Assembly: GCA_934047225.1 (NCBI GenBank)
Contig: OW204005.1
Span: 18,732,396-18,796,395, forward strand
DNA from: Ypsolopha sequella
Lineage: Eukaryota > Arthropoda > Insecta > Lepidoptera > Ypsolophidae
DNA: 64,000 bases
Direction of reading: 5' to 3'
The position numbers and the translations under genes are program-made. Under the pieces are notes generated by a model, which had not been told where the DNA came from, made no database searches, and worked only from the letters and a program-made list of their open reading frames with translations. Of the stretch, positions 23,686 through 33,130 are shown in pieces. How positions within the stretch are numbered: position 1 is the stretch's first letter; each line of letters begins with the position of its first letter.

Positions 23686-26600
23686 TCATGAAGCCAGATG
23701 TCTAAAAGCAGTTTGGCACACGTTTAATAATTTTGCCATACCACTAAATTTGTGCCCTTTACTGCGCGTAGTTCGTAGGACAATAATCCTTGAAATTCAT
23801 GTTTTCTTCGAATGAAAAGTAACTGGCTGAAAACCTGCGTTACCTGTACCTTTTTGCAACGAAATAATTTTAAAATTAAGGTCTTCGTATCCATCCATCA
23901 GCCTAGTTCGTCCACTGCAGGACATAAGCCTTTCCAGGACTTTGCCGCTCCCGGCGGTCATCCTCAAAGAATTGCCCATACTCACACACGCAGGGCAGGC
24001 GGGTTGGTGAGTGCGGTGCCGGAACCCTCGCACCAGTGACGCCGCTGCCCGTCACCAGCCTGTTCATATAAGGCCCGGCTATTAGGAATGGATATAGCGC
24101 CATCCATAGGTCCCAGGCATGGTGGGCCTCCTGGTTTTTTGCCTGTGAGCTGTCCTCTTACTCTCCCCCGAATTACTTCGAGGGGGTCTCCAAGTAAGAT
24201 GGAGGTCTTCGTAATTGTTTTTAATTGTATTGTGTGGCAGAATAAATATATTTACTTTCTTTCTAAAAAAAAGCGTATTTAATTGTTATTTTGCAGCAGT
24301 TTGCAGAGTTCTTTAGTTTTTACAGGGCCGTTTTGCTCTTGTATTATTTTATAATTCTCTGCTTTATTTCTTCACAGCATTATTTAATATATAAAAATTA
24401 CACTCACAAATAAGTCTAGGAGCAAACTTGCAGGAGTCTTCTCCTTGTTCTCGAATCAAACCTTTAACATCTTCTTGGATTCTGAAATCTTCTGGTGGCA
24501 GAGAGCGCAACCAGCCGATAACTTTAGCAGTTTCCTGAAAAATTCGAGTAGCTGAATGATATTAGAAGAAAGTTTTTATAGGTTATCTACATAAGATTCG
24601 AATTTCTAAAACGGCACACAACATAAATGACTTCAGTAAATTACGTAGTATTGCAATGTCACATTGACACGTGGAAGTCAAAATTATCACGAGCGAAAAA
24701 GAGACAAGATCTATATGTTGCTGTGCGTCGTCCTGTGCGACGTCCGTCGTGCGCTGAAGCCAACGCGATACTGAGTTCAGGTTTGCAAATTAGCCAAGTT
24801 TTAACGTACCATTCGCGGATCGCCTATAACCTATCTACACTTTTTAGGGTTCCGTACCCAAAGGGTAACCAACGGGACCCTCTTACTAAGACTCCACTGT
24901 CCGTCTGTCTGTCCGTCTGTCCGTCTGTCACTAGGCTGTATCAACAGTTCAACAATTCAAAATGCCTCGGGAGGTGGCCATTTGAGCGATATAATTTTTC
25001 CAATTAATGTCATCAATTTTACACTTTCAAATAAACTTTTTATGAAAACAGAGCTCTTTTTTTTTCAAACCAAATGGCAGCCAATTCAATTCATGACATT
25101 ACTTTTACGCCACCTTTTATATGATTTATTTACCTTAGTTTTTCCCTGTTTTAAAAGATAGCAGGGTGTTTCAGGCAGCCAGAGTTGCAAACCAAAGTGC
25201 ACCATTGGGATAACTAGCATGATCCACAGAACTGTGTAGAATGGCAGTATATCACCCAGAATGAACATTATAAGGTTACCCATCGTCTGAAAAGGACACA
25301 GAATACTTATCATCAATCAATATCTTAGAACATCCCATCTTAGAACTCAAATATCCAATATTATTATAATTTTTGTATGTTTATTTATTATTTATATATG
25401 TATGTGTATATCTTATAGGTATGTATTCATTTATAATAAGATGATCTCCACTTTAATTTAATTGAATAGTAAATAAACAACGTGTAACAGAAAGGTGTAA
25501 CCATATTTGAAGAGCTTATTCAGTCAATGGTATAGAATAACTTTTACTATGGAACAAACCGTGTATTTCGAAAAAAATCTCAAAATGGTTTCCGAATTAA
25601 CAGACTTTTACATAATTTAATTTAAGGTTAAACGTCAGTCGCTCAGCGCAAAGTGCATAACTTAACTTTGTATTTCTTGTTTAGAAATTTAAAATTGAAA
25701 AGCATTTTGATCTGCGCCATTTGACGCCAATAATTCAGTATTAGTGAGGTTTATAAAGCAAGAGTTTGAAATTGTATACACAATTAGTCATGATCTTCAC
25801 AAAACCAACTTAAAATGCTGTTTTAACTTTGTGTGGACCAGTGCATTAAATTTCAAACTCACGCTTTATAAACCTCACTGATGCAGAACTATTGGCGTTA
25901 AGGCGCTCTTATCCCAGAAGTGACTCTGTCTTTTTCTTTACGTGTAAGGAGTAAAGAAAATAACCACACTTTTGTACTTTTTCGTTGTTTTTATCGGTTT
26001 TTAAATTGTTTAAAAACTAGGGATATGTTTATTAAAACCCACTTACGTGGTCGACCTAGAGAATTTAAAGACCAATATTACCAGATATGTTTCGTTAATA
26101 AAAGAGTGGAATTATGGTAATGGCATGATTTGAAAGGTCTTATTACATGCTGTGTTCGAGAATTATTTCTATTGAGCAAAGTTTATCTGATCTTGTAACA
26201 CATGCGTTGAAGACCTAGATAAAGGTTCCAACTATATTGGGTATTTTTTTTTTTGAAGTTTTTGAGGATATTTGAAAGTTTTATTTGACTGAAATTACTG
26301 ATTTTGGGATAAGAGCGCCTTAACCAAAATGTTTTTAAATTTTTTACTTCTAAACAAGAAATACAAAGTTAAGTTATGCACTTTGTGCTAAGCGACTGAC
26401 GTTTAACCTTAAGATAATCGGAAGGTAATGGGTACCACGGATAAAGCAATAAAGGTGCCTGTAGCCCCTCTGATGGAGTCCTCACTCATCTCCTTGACGT
26501 ACAGTGGGCAGACAGTGAAGGCCCCCCCAGAACCGAACCCCATGACTGCGCGAGCCACAATCATGCCCGTCGCGTTTGTCCAGAGCAACTTGATTGTCCA

Positions 26601-29600
26601 ACCGATCTGTGGACAAGAATTGTTTGTTAAGGCGATATGTAAAAAAATAGAGAGAAATTGTAATAAAAAATTACAAATATACCATAGTAATAAAAAATAA
26701 AAAAGACAATATTTTTCTTAATCAACCTATACTATGGTATATTTGTAATTTTTTTAATACTTGACTGATGACAGCCCACTAAGGGCCGAAAGGTGACTTT
26801 TTGATCATCGTCCAAATTCATACTGGAGGCTTGATAAGTGATCAGTATCTTGGATCAGTAACAATTTTTGTGAAATTCGTATAATGAAATTTCGGCTTCC
26901 CATAGAAATTCAGTTCCAGTCCCGAGTGAATCACTATGGGGAGTCGAAATTTTATTTTACGATTTTCACCAAAATTGTTACTGATGCATGGTACTGACTA
27001 CTGATCACTTACCAAGCCACCAGTATGAATTTGGACGATGATCAAAAAGTCACCTTGTATATTTCAAGTTATAATTTTCTTTTATTTATTGTATATATTT
27101 AAAGTTATATTGTGTAATTATAAATAAAAAGCTAATTGTGTATTTCATGAAATATAATATAATCTCTGGTATATGCATTTTGACTATATAATCTAGGGTT
27201 TTGAAATTGGAAAACATGTTTGGATAAATTTTCCTCGACAGAAATAATTGTTGAAATGAGGTCTTCGAACACACTTTGTCTCCTCGTTTGACGAAAAGGA
27301 ACCATATACAGGACTCAAACATATTTTATTAGGTGTGTTTTAATAATATCTAGAGATTTAATATTTGAAATTTTGCTAGCTATTTTAGTTTTTTTATAAA
27401 AATTATAAAACTAACATTTTTCACTTTCGCCCCTCTTGCACTGAGCGTGTTTTCGCTTGGAGTGACAGTGACAAAAATAAAATTCGCATAACCTCTTAAG
27501 GCGATACCAAAAAAAAAATTGCGTTTTTTCGAATCCATTTACTCCAATATAACGTCTACGTATTTCATTTTTGGGTAAATGTTTATTGAGTATTTGATTA
27601 AGATTCTCACTGAAGGAAAACGCGATTGGATGAAATTTTCTCGATAGAATTTAATTCCGAAAAGACCTCTAAATTGTTTTATTTTTTCCTGTAATTCTGA
27701 AATCCTAACTAATTCCATTGTGAAATTGCATTCAAAATGTGGATATTATGTATTTGTAAAGTCTCCTTGAAAATCTTTTTGACAAAATAGCTTAGTACAT
27801 TTTATATTAATAAAAAACCGACTTTTTGCTACTTTTCCACGAATCCGTCCCACTCGCACTGAGGGTTTTTTTTTCGCATATGGAGTAACAGGGACGCTAA
27901 AACTTTTACGTATCGCCTTAAGGCGCTACGGAAAAAAATTGGCACTTTAAGAACTTGCATAACTACTTCAGTAAATAATGAATTATTTTGATAAAATGGT
28001 AAATTATTTTTGGAATCTTTTTCAAGGGATCTGTTAGAACAGAAACGCGATTGAAGAAATTCGGCTCGATATAAATATTTATTGAAATGAGGTCGTTTTC
28101 GACACCAATTCTCCTGGTTTGACGATTTAGAATGACATATTTTATTAGATGGGCTTTAACGTTATCTAGGACCTGGTTAAACGAAATTTTGATAGCAACT
28201 TTAGTACATTTTATATTAATAAAAAACCGACTTTTTGCTACTTTTCCACGAATACGTCCCACTCGCACTGAGGGTTTTTTTTTCGCATATGGAGTAACAG
28301 GGACGCTAAGACTTTTACATATCACCTTAATAAACTATTTGAATTTGTACAACCAAAGTGGGCAGACATTTTGAATCACAGGGTCTTTTGACTCAGTTTA
28401 TACCTTATCGTTGCAAATGGAGCCTCTACCTTGGAGTTATAATTATTTTTTTCTTTTAAGGATAATTAATTAATGGATTTATTGTTAATTATTTTTATTA
28501 ATTAATTTAACATTAACAAATCCATATATCTACTTGACATTTTTAGCTTTAAACAAGACAACCATTATTCACATTTATATAACTTTATGTATTTACATAA
28601 AAATGTTATAATTAATGATCTTGTATTATATACTGTTTTAATTGATTCACATATGAGATCTTTAAGGTCACAAGACCCATATGTCTTACGAAACGAGAAT
28701 TTTTAAACAAGTCGGGATATAAATTTTACCCAAATCAGAGGAACCAAAAAAGTTAAAGCACAAAAAGAGGAAAATAACTTTTTGGCTGACTTATTACTGT
28801 CCCATTTAAGTATTTTTTTTTTTTAATATAAATTTGGATTGACAATTTAAGGAAGATAATGGTGTCGATTCGGCGCAACACGACTGACAAGACTAACCTT
28901 ATTTTGAGCGTCCTGTCTTTGTCTTTTCGATACAGAATTAAAAGGACAGAACACCTAAATTAAGTTTAGTCCTGTCAATTAAGTCAAGTTGTGTTGCGCC
29001 GAGCGATTTAAAAAAAATTGGACGCAAAGAGAAATAATATAAAAAAATATATATAAAAAAGTATTTGATAATAATAAAATATGGATATCAAATGTAAAAA
29101 TATATAGTTAAGCTATATTTCCTTGCATCTATTTCGAGAAATCTTTGAAGAACTACAAAAATATTTATGTACCCTACCTTATCTCCGAAACTGAGGACCA
29201 AAAATATTATTTGGTGCAATAATTATTATTTTTTTTGTGGGACAATATTTTACTAAATACCCTTTTCCTGACATTTCTTAAAACTGACCCCAGTACGGAA
29301 TACGGAATACGGAACCCAAATCGCGTGAGACTGACTCGCACTTGACCGGTGTTTTTTTTCTTCCTTATTTGAATTTTAATACAGTTTTCAGTACAATCGA
29401 ACCTGGCTTGTATTTTTTGCATGTAGTAAATTTAGGATAATAATAAAGCCTCCGAAAAACAAATTAAGTCTCAGCAAACTGCAGCACACTGTTATGCTAT
29501 CTGAGCAGCGACAAAATTAGTTATCGAAAAATATACTAATTTAAGGTGATATACCGTGCTAGCAAAGGTCCCCGTTACTCCAGGCAGAAAGACCCGCAGG

Positions 29601-32519
29601 GCGAAAGGGACGGAATCGGGGAAAATTGTCAAAAAGTCGGTTTTAAATTAATGCAAAATTAACTAAAATAGCTACAAAAAATTCCATAACCAGTAATTTA
29701 GGTGTAGTTAAAACCCATCTAAATAAATATTTTTAAGTCTGTATGCTATCCTAATTTGTCAGAATATCAAAAAAAGTGTAAATTTAGACCTGATTTCAAT
29801 AATTATTTCTATCGAATGAAATTCCTCCCATCGCGTTTCTGATAGACCAAAATCTAGTAAAAGGTTCCAAAATTGTTATACTAATTTATTTTACTTGGAA
29901 CTTCATTAAAAGAGCAGATAAATAACTTCAAAAAGTGTCAATTTTCACGGTATAGCCCCTTAACTGTTACATCTACCGACTAAATAAATTAAACATAGCA
30001 AACTAAAATTTACTACTTGAATCACAAGTGCAAGGAGCGTGATATACTGTTTAATCGCTAAAACATCGTGTCGCGCTCGTCGCACTTGTGATTCAACTAA
30101 GTGGCGTCGCGTGCGATTAAGGCGAATGGATATGCCAACTGCAATTTGGACCTGTCTTTGAAGGCCTACTCCTCCCACACGGGTGGTCCAAAAACTTTCA
30201 TAAAAATATATGATGGGCATTATAGAGTCAAAAATAAAATTTAAGTTTCATAAACTGTTTTTCTATTGTAAGTTTTGACAAAAAAAATCGAAAGTCATCG
30301 AAAGTTTCACACGATTAACACAAGAATTCTCTTACTCCTTCCAAAAGCCTAAAGCGATTTTAATTATTATTTTACCAAATTATAGGAAATGCAAGCTCAA
30401 ATTTTTTTTTTCTGTTCATGGCGTCCATGTGAAAAGTATTATTTTCTCCTGTTTTGCGCTAGCCGGAGACGCAGTGGTTGTCGTAACAGCCACTTTTCAA
30501 GGCACGCTGAAATGAACATTATTTCAATGTCGTTTCCGTTGATATTTGTACCGACACACATCGAGTTGCTTATTTAGCGTGATCATACGCCTTAAACACT
30601 GTGTTACGAGTTTAAATAATGCTGGTTTAAATAATGAACCTCCGAATAAATTACTGAACTTCCGAAAGAACTTACCGAAAAAACATGGTCAAAAACAAAA
30701 CTATGAACCAAAAGTCAAAAATAGGTGCAACGACAAGCGAAGCGAGGAGGAGCGTGTTAGGTTTACATGTAAGATAAAATAAGGAGCCGAGTGAAGCGGA
30801 GTGGAGCGAGGCGAGGTCTCTAGTCTTAACAGAATTCATGACATACAACATAATTAATTTTTATTCGGAGATCTACGATAAAAATAGCTGACACTAGTTT
30901 TCGGGATTTTCAGTATTTCATTTGGTAGTTTTCGGCAGTTTTCGTATATTTATTAGCACAGAAGTTTAGTATTTAGTAAGAAGATTAGTATTTAAAGCAG
31001 TAATATTCATAAATTGAACTTCCTCATTTTTAGGGTTCCGTTCCGTAACCGTGATAGTTAGACAGTTGAAATTTTCACAGATGATGTATTTCTATTGCTG
31101 CTATAACAACAATTACTAAAAAACAGAATAAAATAAATATTTAAGGGGGCTCCCATACAACAAACATTTTTTTTGCCGTTTTTATAGATCATGGTACGGA
31201 ACCCTTCGTGCGCGAGTCCAACTCGCACTTGGCCGGTTTTTAATTTAGTTTTCTGAGCTTTTATTACTATCCGTAAACTTATATTTACTTACATAACGTT
31301 GGTCTTTTTTTACTATAAGTATACATAAATATAAGGGATACCTATATAAAACATAATTAATTACCAATTATAATTTAAAATTTATTTCGCGTTTCGGCGT
31401 CATCGGTTAAAATAATAAAATAGACATTTACAATGACATTAATCAAGTTTTGCATACATAATAAAGGATGCTTTGACAAGAACTAGAATTGTAAAAATAA
31501 AAAACCGGCTAAGTGCTATTTGAACTCGCGCACAAAGGGTTCCGTACCACCACACAATCGGGTACGGAATCCTAAAAACATCATGGTAAATAATTCCTCT
31601 TGCAGTTATGGAGAACCAACTTAACTCGACACTATTACGATTTATTCAACTTTATGTATTTATATATTTATTTGCATAACATTTATACAGCATTACAGGA
31701 GACCATTGCACTGTATAAATTAGGTAGGTAAGTTTGCATTTTTTTTTGTTTACTTAGGATCTAGTATATATGTATATATATATATATATCTAATTAAGTT
31801 AGTTAATGATTATATAATAGTAATTGATTTATAATAGTAATAACAATTTAATTAACTGATTGATGGTGCCCTATCGCTGTTCTTTGGGCCCAAATACACG
31901 CTTTTTAAGGGATGCAGGTTTCCAGACGATGTTTTTCTTTACCGTTAATAAATAAAAAGGTGCAAAGCTACTTCATCATCAGTTCTTTTACGCCCAATGC
32001 AAGGCGTAACAAAGCAAAGCTAGTTACTAAGTATATAAGTTACGCAGTAGATAATATTGCATAAAAAATGAAACAATGACAAAATTAAAATAAACAAAAA
32101 GTAAAATTATTTATTCAATTGGGTTATTTAAATAACTCTTTCGAACATTGCTCAGGGGCCCGAGGAGCAGAGCTTGGGGGCCCCGGGCACTGCACCGCCA
32201 AGCCTTCCGATAGCTACGCCACTGCCTCGAAGACGTCACATTTACCAGTGAGGACAAAAAAACACATCAAATTTAGCAAAAACACTCACAATAAAGGGAA
32301 ACGAGCAGCCCAGAAGCGTCATCCTCCTACCGAACCTGTCGACAGCAGCTCCATAAATGAACACGGAGAACACAGCTGGGAAGTACATGATGGAAGCCAT
32401 CCAGGAGGTGTCGTAGTCGGTGAGGGAGGGACGGCAGGGGGAGTCCGGCCCTGTGAGAAGCGACCGGTAGGGGGACAGCCACCCCATGGCCAGACCATAC
32501 ACGAAGATTGGCATGCAAC
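13069..32519 (-). CDS. MFS sugar transporter, Tret1-like (seven exons; N-terminal exon not found)
   Basis: Twelve-helix facilitated hexose or trehalose carrier of the plasma membrane by family; the substrate is not known. Exons in transcription order: 32290-32519, 26436-26606, 25134-25286, 24408-24534, 19507-19742, 15405-15599, 13069-13368. All junctions are AG/GT with matching phases (1 into the first, then 0, 0, 0, 1, 0, 0), giving about 470 codons without a stop. Motifs seen: DRFGRR after helix 2, VKEMSEDSIRG, PETPCYLLKQGK after helix 6, DRVGRK in the second half, VPETKIKSLEEIY near the C-terminus. Odd: the usual E-x-x-P-x-x-x-RG block reads TEMFSFQLRG, lacking the proline. The first coding exon (about 20-30 residues) must lie above 32519 and was not identified. 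Introns of 0.15 to 5.7 kb are filled with MITEs. It is convergent with the gustatory receptor. Confidence 0.9.
13385..13578. repeat. Interspersed repeat shared with 52140-52325
   Basis: Both copies contain GGTACACCCGCGTTTCACC, CGTCCCAACGTGATGGGTGG and CTATCGCCGTACTTCGGGCA. A short third piece is at 31866-31925. Possibly a SINE; no tail or duplication is clear. Confidence 0.65.
13579..14157. mobile_element. TTAA-flanked MITE (type 'GGGGCTATACCGTG') with nested element
   Basis: TTAA at 13579-13582 and 14154-14157 bounds the element. Its ends read GGGGCTATACCGTG and CATATCACC. Homologous to 29545-29959 in reverse orientation. A second fold-back MITE (13744-13904) interrupts it. Confidence 0.8.
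13744..13904. mobile_element. Nested fold-back MITE starting GGGTCTACCGCG
   Basis: TIR GGGTCTACCGCGTAATTCTC pairs with the right end. The uninterrupted homologue at 29545-29959 shows where it inserted. The first 12 bases also occur in the arms of the Penelope-like element at 49883 and 52059. Confidence 0.75.
14350..14786. mobile_element. TTAA-flanked MITE (GAGGATAG type)
   Basis: TTAA at 14350-14353 and 14783-14786. Ends GAGGATAGTTTCCGC and GCGGAACCTATCCTC. No coding frame. Confidence 0.78.
15092..15350. repeat. Imperfect inverted repeat with GGGTTTAGCCAGG / CTGGCTACGCCC ends
   Basis: Weak inverted ends in a transporter intron; boundaries and family uncertain. Confidence 0.4.
15405..15599 (-). 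CDS. Sugar transporter exon (65 codons)
   Basis: Phase 0 on both sides (TTTTTCCAG ... GTGAGA). It encodes PLLITGIIFQSSSMCLLGVW, a helix, and ends MTEMFSFQ, joining LRG of the last exon. Confidence 0.9.
15704..15950. mobile_element. Fold-back element (247 bp) in transporter intron
   Basis: Arms of about 100 bp starting GTGGATATATTAATAATTTG pair nearly perfectly. Open frames on the minus strand here are hairpin by-products. Confidence 0.8.
16188..16418. mobile_element. CAACGTG-type MITE, full copy
   Basis: Inverted termini CAACGTGTAACAGAAAGGTG flanked by TA on both sides (TATA/TATA), about 231 bp. The best copy of the family seen at 5441-5668, 8722-8816 and 25478-25575. A TA flank suggests Tc1/mariner-type mobilisation (inference). 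Confidence 0.82.
16654..18301. mobile_element. Large fold-back element, split by a hAT-like insert
   Basis: The outer arms (about 16654-16990 and 17990-18301) are inverted copies starting GGTGTGTTAATTCGAA. A half copy lies at about 53720-54040. The hAT-like element 17005-17873 sits in the centre. Confidence 0.75.
17005..17873. mobile_element. hAT-like non-autonomous element, copy 2
   Basis: Same family as 82-1005: TIRs TAGAGATGAAACGG, TATCCGG-rich ends and a perfect 8-bp duplication CTATAAAG (16997-17004 and 17874-17881). Immediately outside, 17857-17882 is repeated inverted at 17890-17915, containing the TIR end and the duplication again. Confidence 0.9.
18412..18672 (-). repeat. Short LINE 3' end, minus copy
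   Basis: Nearly identical, inverted, to the 3' UTR at 18999-19258, with the same tail (read on the minus strand). Its truncation point abuts the plus copy. Confidence 0.75.
18675..19258 (+). pseudogene. 5'-truncated LINE tail, plus copy
   Basis: The last codons of a LINE pol (about 18686-18884, including NNWLLTLDYDQTEALLKTVS) are followed by a 3' UTR, AATAAAG and a TTTGTAT-type tail. Together with 18412-18672 it forms a head-to-head pair. Confidence 0.75.
19507..19742 (-). CDS. Sugar transporter exon with DRVGRK
   Basis: Two bases complete the split codon (Phe), then ADKLSAKAFWIVLGVN, GPIIDRVGRK and the donor GTAATA. It holds the start of the second six-helix half. Confidence 0.88.
20075..20434. 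mobile_element. Fold-back element containing a second palindromic MITE
   Basis: Outer arms start GGCCACCAGTGGCGTGCATAG and pair with the right end at about 20365-20434. An inner palindromic element (about 20204-20328) belongs to the family at 28861-29006 and 40961-41125. Confidence 0.72.
20671..20898. mobile_element. Fold-back element
   Basis: Arms containing AGGTGCCTATCATCAAAAAC / GTTTTTGATGATAGGCACC. Confidence 0.7.
21485..21668. repeat. Tandem duplication of a GC-rich unit
   Basis: Two copies, about 103 bp apart, of a segment containing CCGGGGACATCCCTAGGAAC and the mirror GCTCGCGCTTCGCGCTCGCG. Confidence 0.8.
21670..21835. repeat. Copy of the 26791-27055 MITE, partial
   Basis: Contains the inverted segments around GTAAGTGATCGGTATCATG and ends TTGGACGATGATCAAAAAGT. 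Confidence 0.65.
22190..22720. promoter_or_regulatory. CpG-rich, promoter-like stretch
   Basis: CpG density is far above the surroundings at 22195-22265 and 22590-22720, with an ATTGG/CCAAT element at 22212-22216. It lies around the putative first exon of a THAP gene on the minus strand. A promoter role is inferred from composition only. Confidence 0.4.
22457..22548 (-). CDS. First exon of a THAP zinc-finger gene (partial)
   Basis: ATG at 22548 opens MSQRYCCAFGCLNSS, and the exon continues EIAYFKLPADVQ before a GTAAGA donor at phase 2. This is the N-terminal half of a THAP domain: C-x-x-x-C zinc ligands, then the conserved F-x-x-P segment. Known THAP proteins are DNA-binding factors or P-element-derived transposases. 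The second half of the domain (W, C-x-x-H) was not found downstream. It could be a nested gene inside the transporter intron, or a fragment. An upstream in-frame extension to 22701 is GC-rich and unconvincing. Confidence 0.6.
22825..23457 (+). pseudogene. Frameshifted LINE tail with nested MITE
   Basis: Reads KVYNKVPDNT, then after a frameshift FRKKLEEFLLENCFYTVDEY and a stop; the 3' UTR ends AATAAATTTCTTTCC. The same family as 9613-10172. The fold-back MITE 23082-23242 lies in its 3' UTR. Confidence 0.7.
23082..23242. mobile_element. Fold-back MITE
   Basis: Arms start AGCCGATTCTGAAGGCTTTA and end with the inverted AAAGCCTTTAGAATCGGCT. Confidence 0.78.
23626..23683. repeat. (GAT)n microsatellite
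   Basis: About 19 uninterrupted GAT units. The poly-His and poly-Met frames across it are artefacts. Confidence 0.95.
23890..24202 (-). mobile_element. Short retroposon with 11-bp duplication
   Basis: Flanked by AGGTCTTCGTA at 23879-23889 and 24203-24213. Read on minus, it ends with a (GGAT)n tail after GGCTGATGG, as in lepidopteran RTE-derived repeats. Fragments of the same repeat are at 57044-57145 and 54590-54665; 22750-22815 carries the same 3' end. Confidence 0.78.
24408..24534 (-). CDS. Sugar transporter exon, central cytoplasmic loop
   Basis: Acceptor TTTTTCAG, phase 0. It encodes ETAKVIGWLRSLPPEDFRIQ and a charged loop, ending phase 1 at GTGAGT. Confidence 0.87.
24846..24950. repeat. 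GGGTTCCGTACC-type repeat
   Basis: Contains AGGGTTCCGTACCCAAAGGG followed by a CTGTCCGT-rich run. Other pieces: 33250-33370, 35905-36055, 39688-39800, 58128-58265. The element end CGCACTTGGCCGGTTTTT is seen at 31226-31243. Confidence 0.6.
25134..25286 (-). CDS. Sugar transporter exon with PETP motif
   Basis: 51 codons, phase 0 on both sides. It encodes the two helices before the loop and LPETPCYLLKQGKTK, the PESPR-like motif after helix 6. Confidence 0.9.
25478..25575. repeat. Half copy of the CAACGTG MITE
   Basis: The left arm only, in a transporter intron. Confidence 0.72.
25623..26416. mobile_element. Fold-back element split by a TTAA MITE, beside a splice donor
   Basis: Arms at about 25625-25720 and 26330-26416 share AAGGTTAAACGTCAGTCGCT-type ends. 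The TTAA element 25902-26319 is inserted in the middle. The right end is about 20 bp from the GTACCC donor of the transporter exon at 26436. Confidence 0.75.
25898..26323. mobile_element. TTAA-flanked MITE (GGCGCTCTTATCCC), copy 1
   Basis: TTAA at both ends, TIR GGCGCTCTTATCCC / GGGATAAGAGCGCC, 418 bp between them. Near-identical copies in the opposite orientation are at 43369-43789 and 48676-49094. A TTAA target with preserved ends suggests piggyBac-type mobilisation (inference). Confidence 0.88.
26436..26606 (-). CDS. Sugar transporter exon, helices 3-4
   Basis: 57 codons, phase 0 on both sides. It encodes IGWTIKLLW, VARAVMGFGSGGAF, VKEMSEDSIRG and ends ALSV at a less typical GTACCC donor. 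A fold-back element ends only about 20 bp past this donor. Confidence 0.88.
26791..27055. mobile_element. Fold-back MITE (AGGTGACTTTTTGATC ends)
   Basis: Ends AGGTGACTTTTTGATCATCG and the inverse, with further pairing inside. Confidence 0.78.
27090..27499. mobile_element. TTAA-type MITE, first of a chain
   Basis: The right end TTCGCATAACCTC abuts TTAA at 27496-27499. The left end is not clear. Its closest relative is at about 55910-56331. Confidence 0.6.
27496..27921. mobile_element. TTAA-flanked MITE, middle of the chain
   Basis: TTAA at 27496-27499 and 27918-27921, starts GGCGATACC, ends TACGTATCGCC, 418 bp between. Confidence 0.8.
27918..28330. mobile_element. TTAA-flanked MITE, third of the chain
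   Basis: Shares TTAA 27918-27921 with its neighbour and ends at TTAA 28327-28330. It starts GGCGCTACGG and is related to 42661-43078. Confidence 0.8.
28331..28860. other. AT-rich stretch, nothing recognised
   Basis: Only short AT-rich inverted repeats (about 28465-28520). No gene signal. Confidence 0.5.
28861..29006. mobile_element. Palindromic MITE (GGTRTCGATTCGG family)
   Basis: Arms pair around a short centre. Same family as 40961-41125, the inner part of 20204-20328, and the interrupted copy at 37501-38236. Confidence 0.78.
29541..29963. mobile_element. TTAA-flanked MITE, intact relative of 13579-14157
   Basis: TTAA at both ends, starts GGTGATATACCGTG, ends CACGGTATAGCCCC, 415 bp between. 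It serves as the empty-site reference for two interrupted relatives. Confidence 0.85.
30230..31860. other. Intronic AT-rich DNA with repeat fragments
   Basis: Holds a GCGAAGCGAGG-type fragment at 30735-30825 (related to 53515-53625), the GGGTTCCGT...GCCGGTTTTT repeat at 31036-31245, and a TA run near 31770. No exon seen; it lies inside the large transporter intron. Confidence 0.5.
32290..32519 (-). CDS. Sugar transporter exon, helices 1-2
   Basis: 230 bp, entered in phase 1. It encodes MPIFVYGLAMGWLSPY, the extracellular loop, DYDTSWMASIMYFPAVFSVF and DRFGRR. The same length and entry phase as the paralogous exon at 57586-57815. Confidence 0.9.
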
Positions 32520-32720
32520 CTGTTACATTTTTTGGAGTAGAGAGTGGTGTGTGGTGAACAAGGAAATGAAATACTAAACAAATTTCGAATTTGTGTGACT
32601 TAACAAAATGTTGAGAATAAAGACATTGTTTACTGTTATTATTAATATCGTTATTGTTATTTTTGTTATATGCAATTAAAATAAAACTACAAATTAAAAA
32701 AAATCAGAGATATTGTATCA

Positions 32721-33130
32721 GGGGACCTAAAAAGGCCAACTTGGGTGAATCATGAAATGATTTGAAAGTAGTTAGAGTCAGAGTTACTTCATGCGTGCAA
32801 AAGAGACGGCATTACAACAGAATCACAATATGATTCATCCAAAGCGGCCTTTTTAGAGGACCTGGGGACCTAAAAAGGCCAACTTTGGTGAATCATGAAA
32901 TGATTTGAAAGTAGGACAGAGTCAGAGTTTCTTCATGCGTGCAAAAGAGACGGCATTACAACAGAATCATAATATGATTCATCCAAAGCGGCCTTTTTAG
33001 AGGACCTGGGGATCTAAAAAGGCCGACTTGGGCGAATCATAAAATGATTTGTAAGTAGGATAGAGTCAGAGTTACGGAATTAGAACAGAATTATAATGTG
33101 ATTCATGCAAAACGGCCTTTTTAGGGGACC
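32721..33130. repeat. Three tandem copies of a palindromic unit
   Basis: Units begin at 32721, 32864 and 33008, each reading GGGGA(C/T)CTAAAAAGGCC at the start and GGCCTTTTTAGAGGACC (variant in the third) at the end, so each unit is itself an inverted repeat of about 143 bp. Confidence 0.88.

Noticed and set aside
23477..23815. Poly-histidine and poly-methionine proteins
   Set aside because: Both are translations of the (GAT)n microsatellite in different frames, with no other coding sign.
32119..32577. 152-aa plus-strand frame
   Set aside because: Antisense to the sugar transporter exon 32290-32519, which has helices, DRFGRR and proper splice sites.
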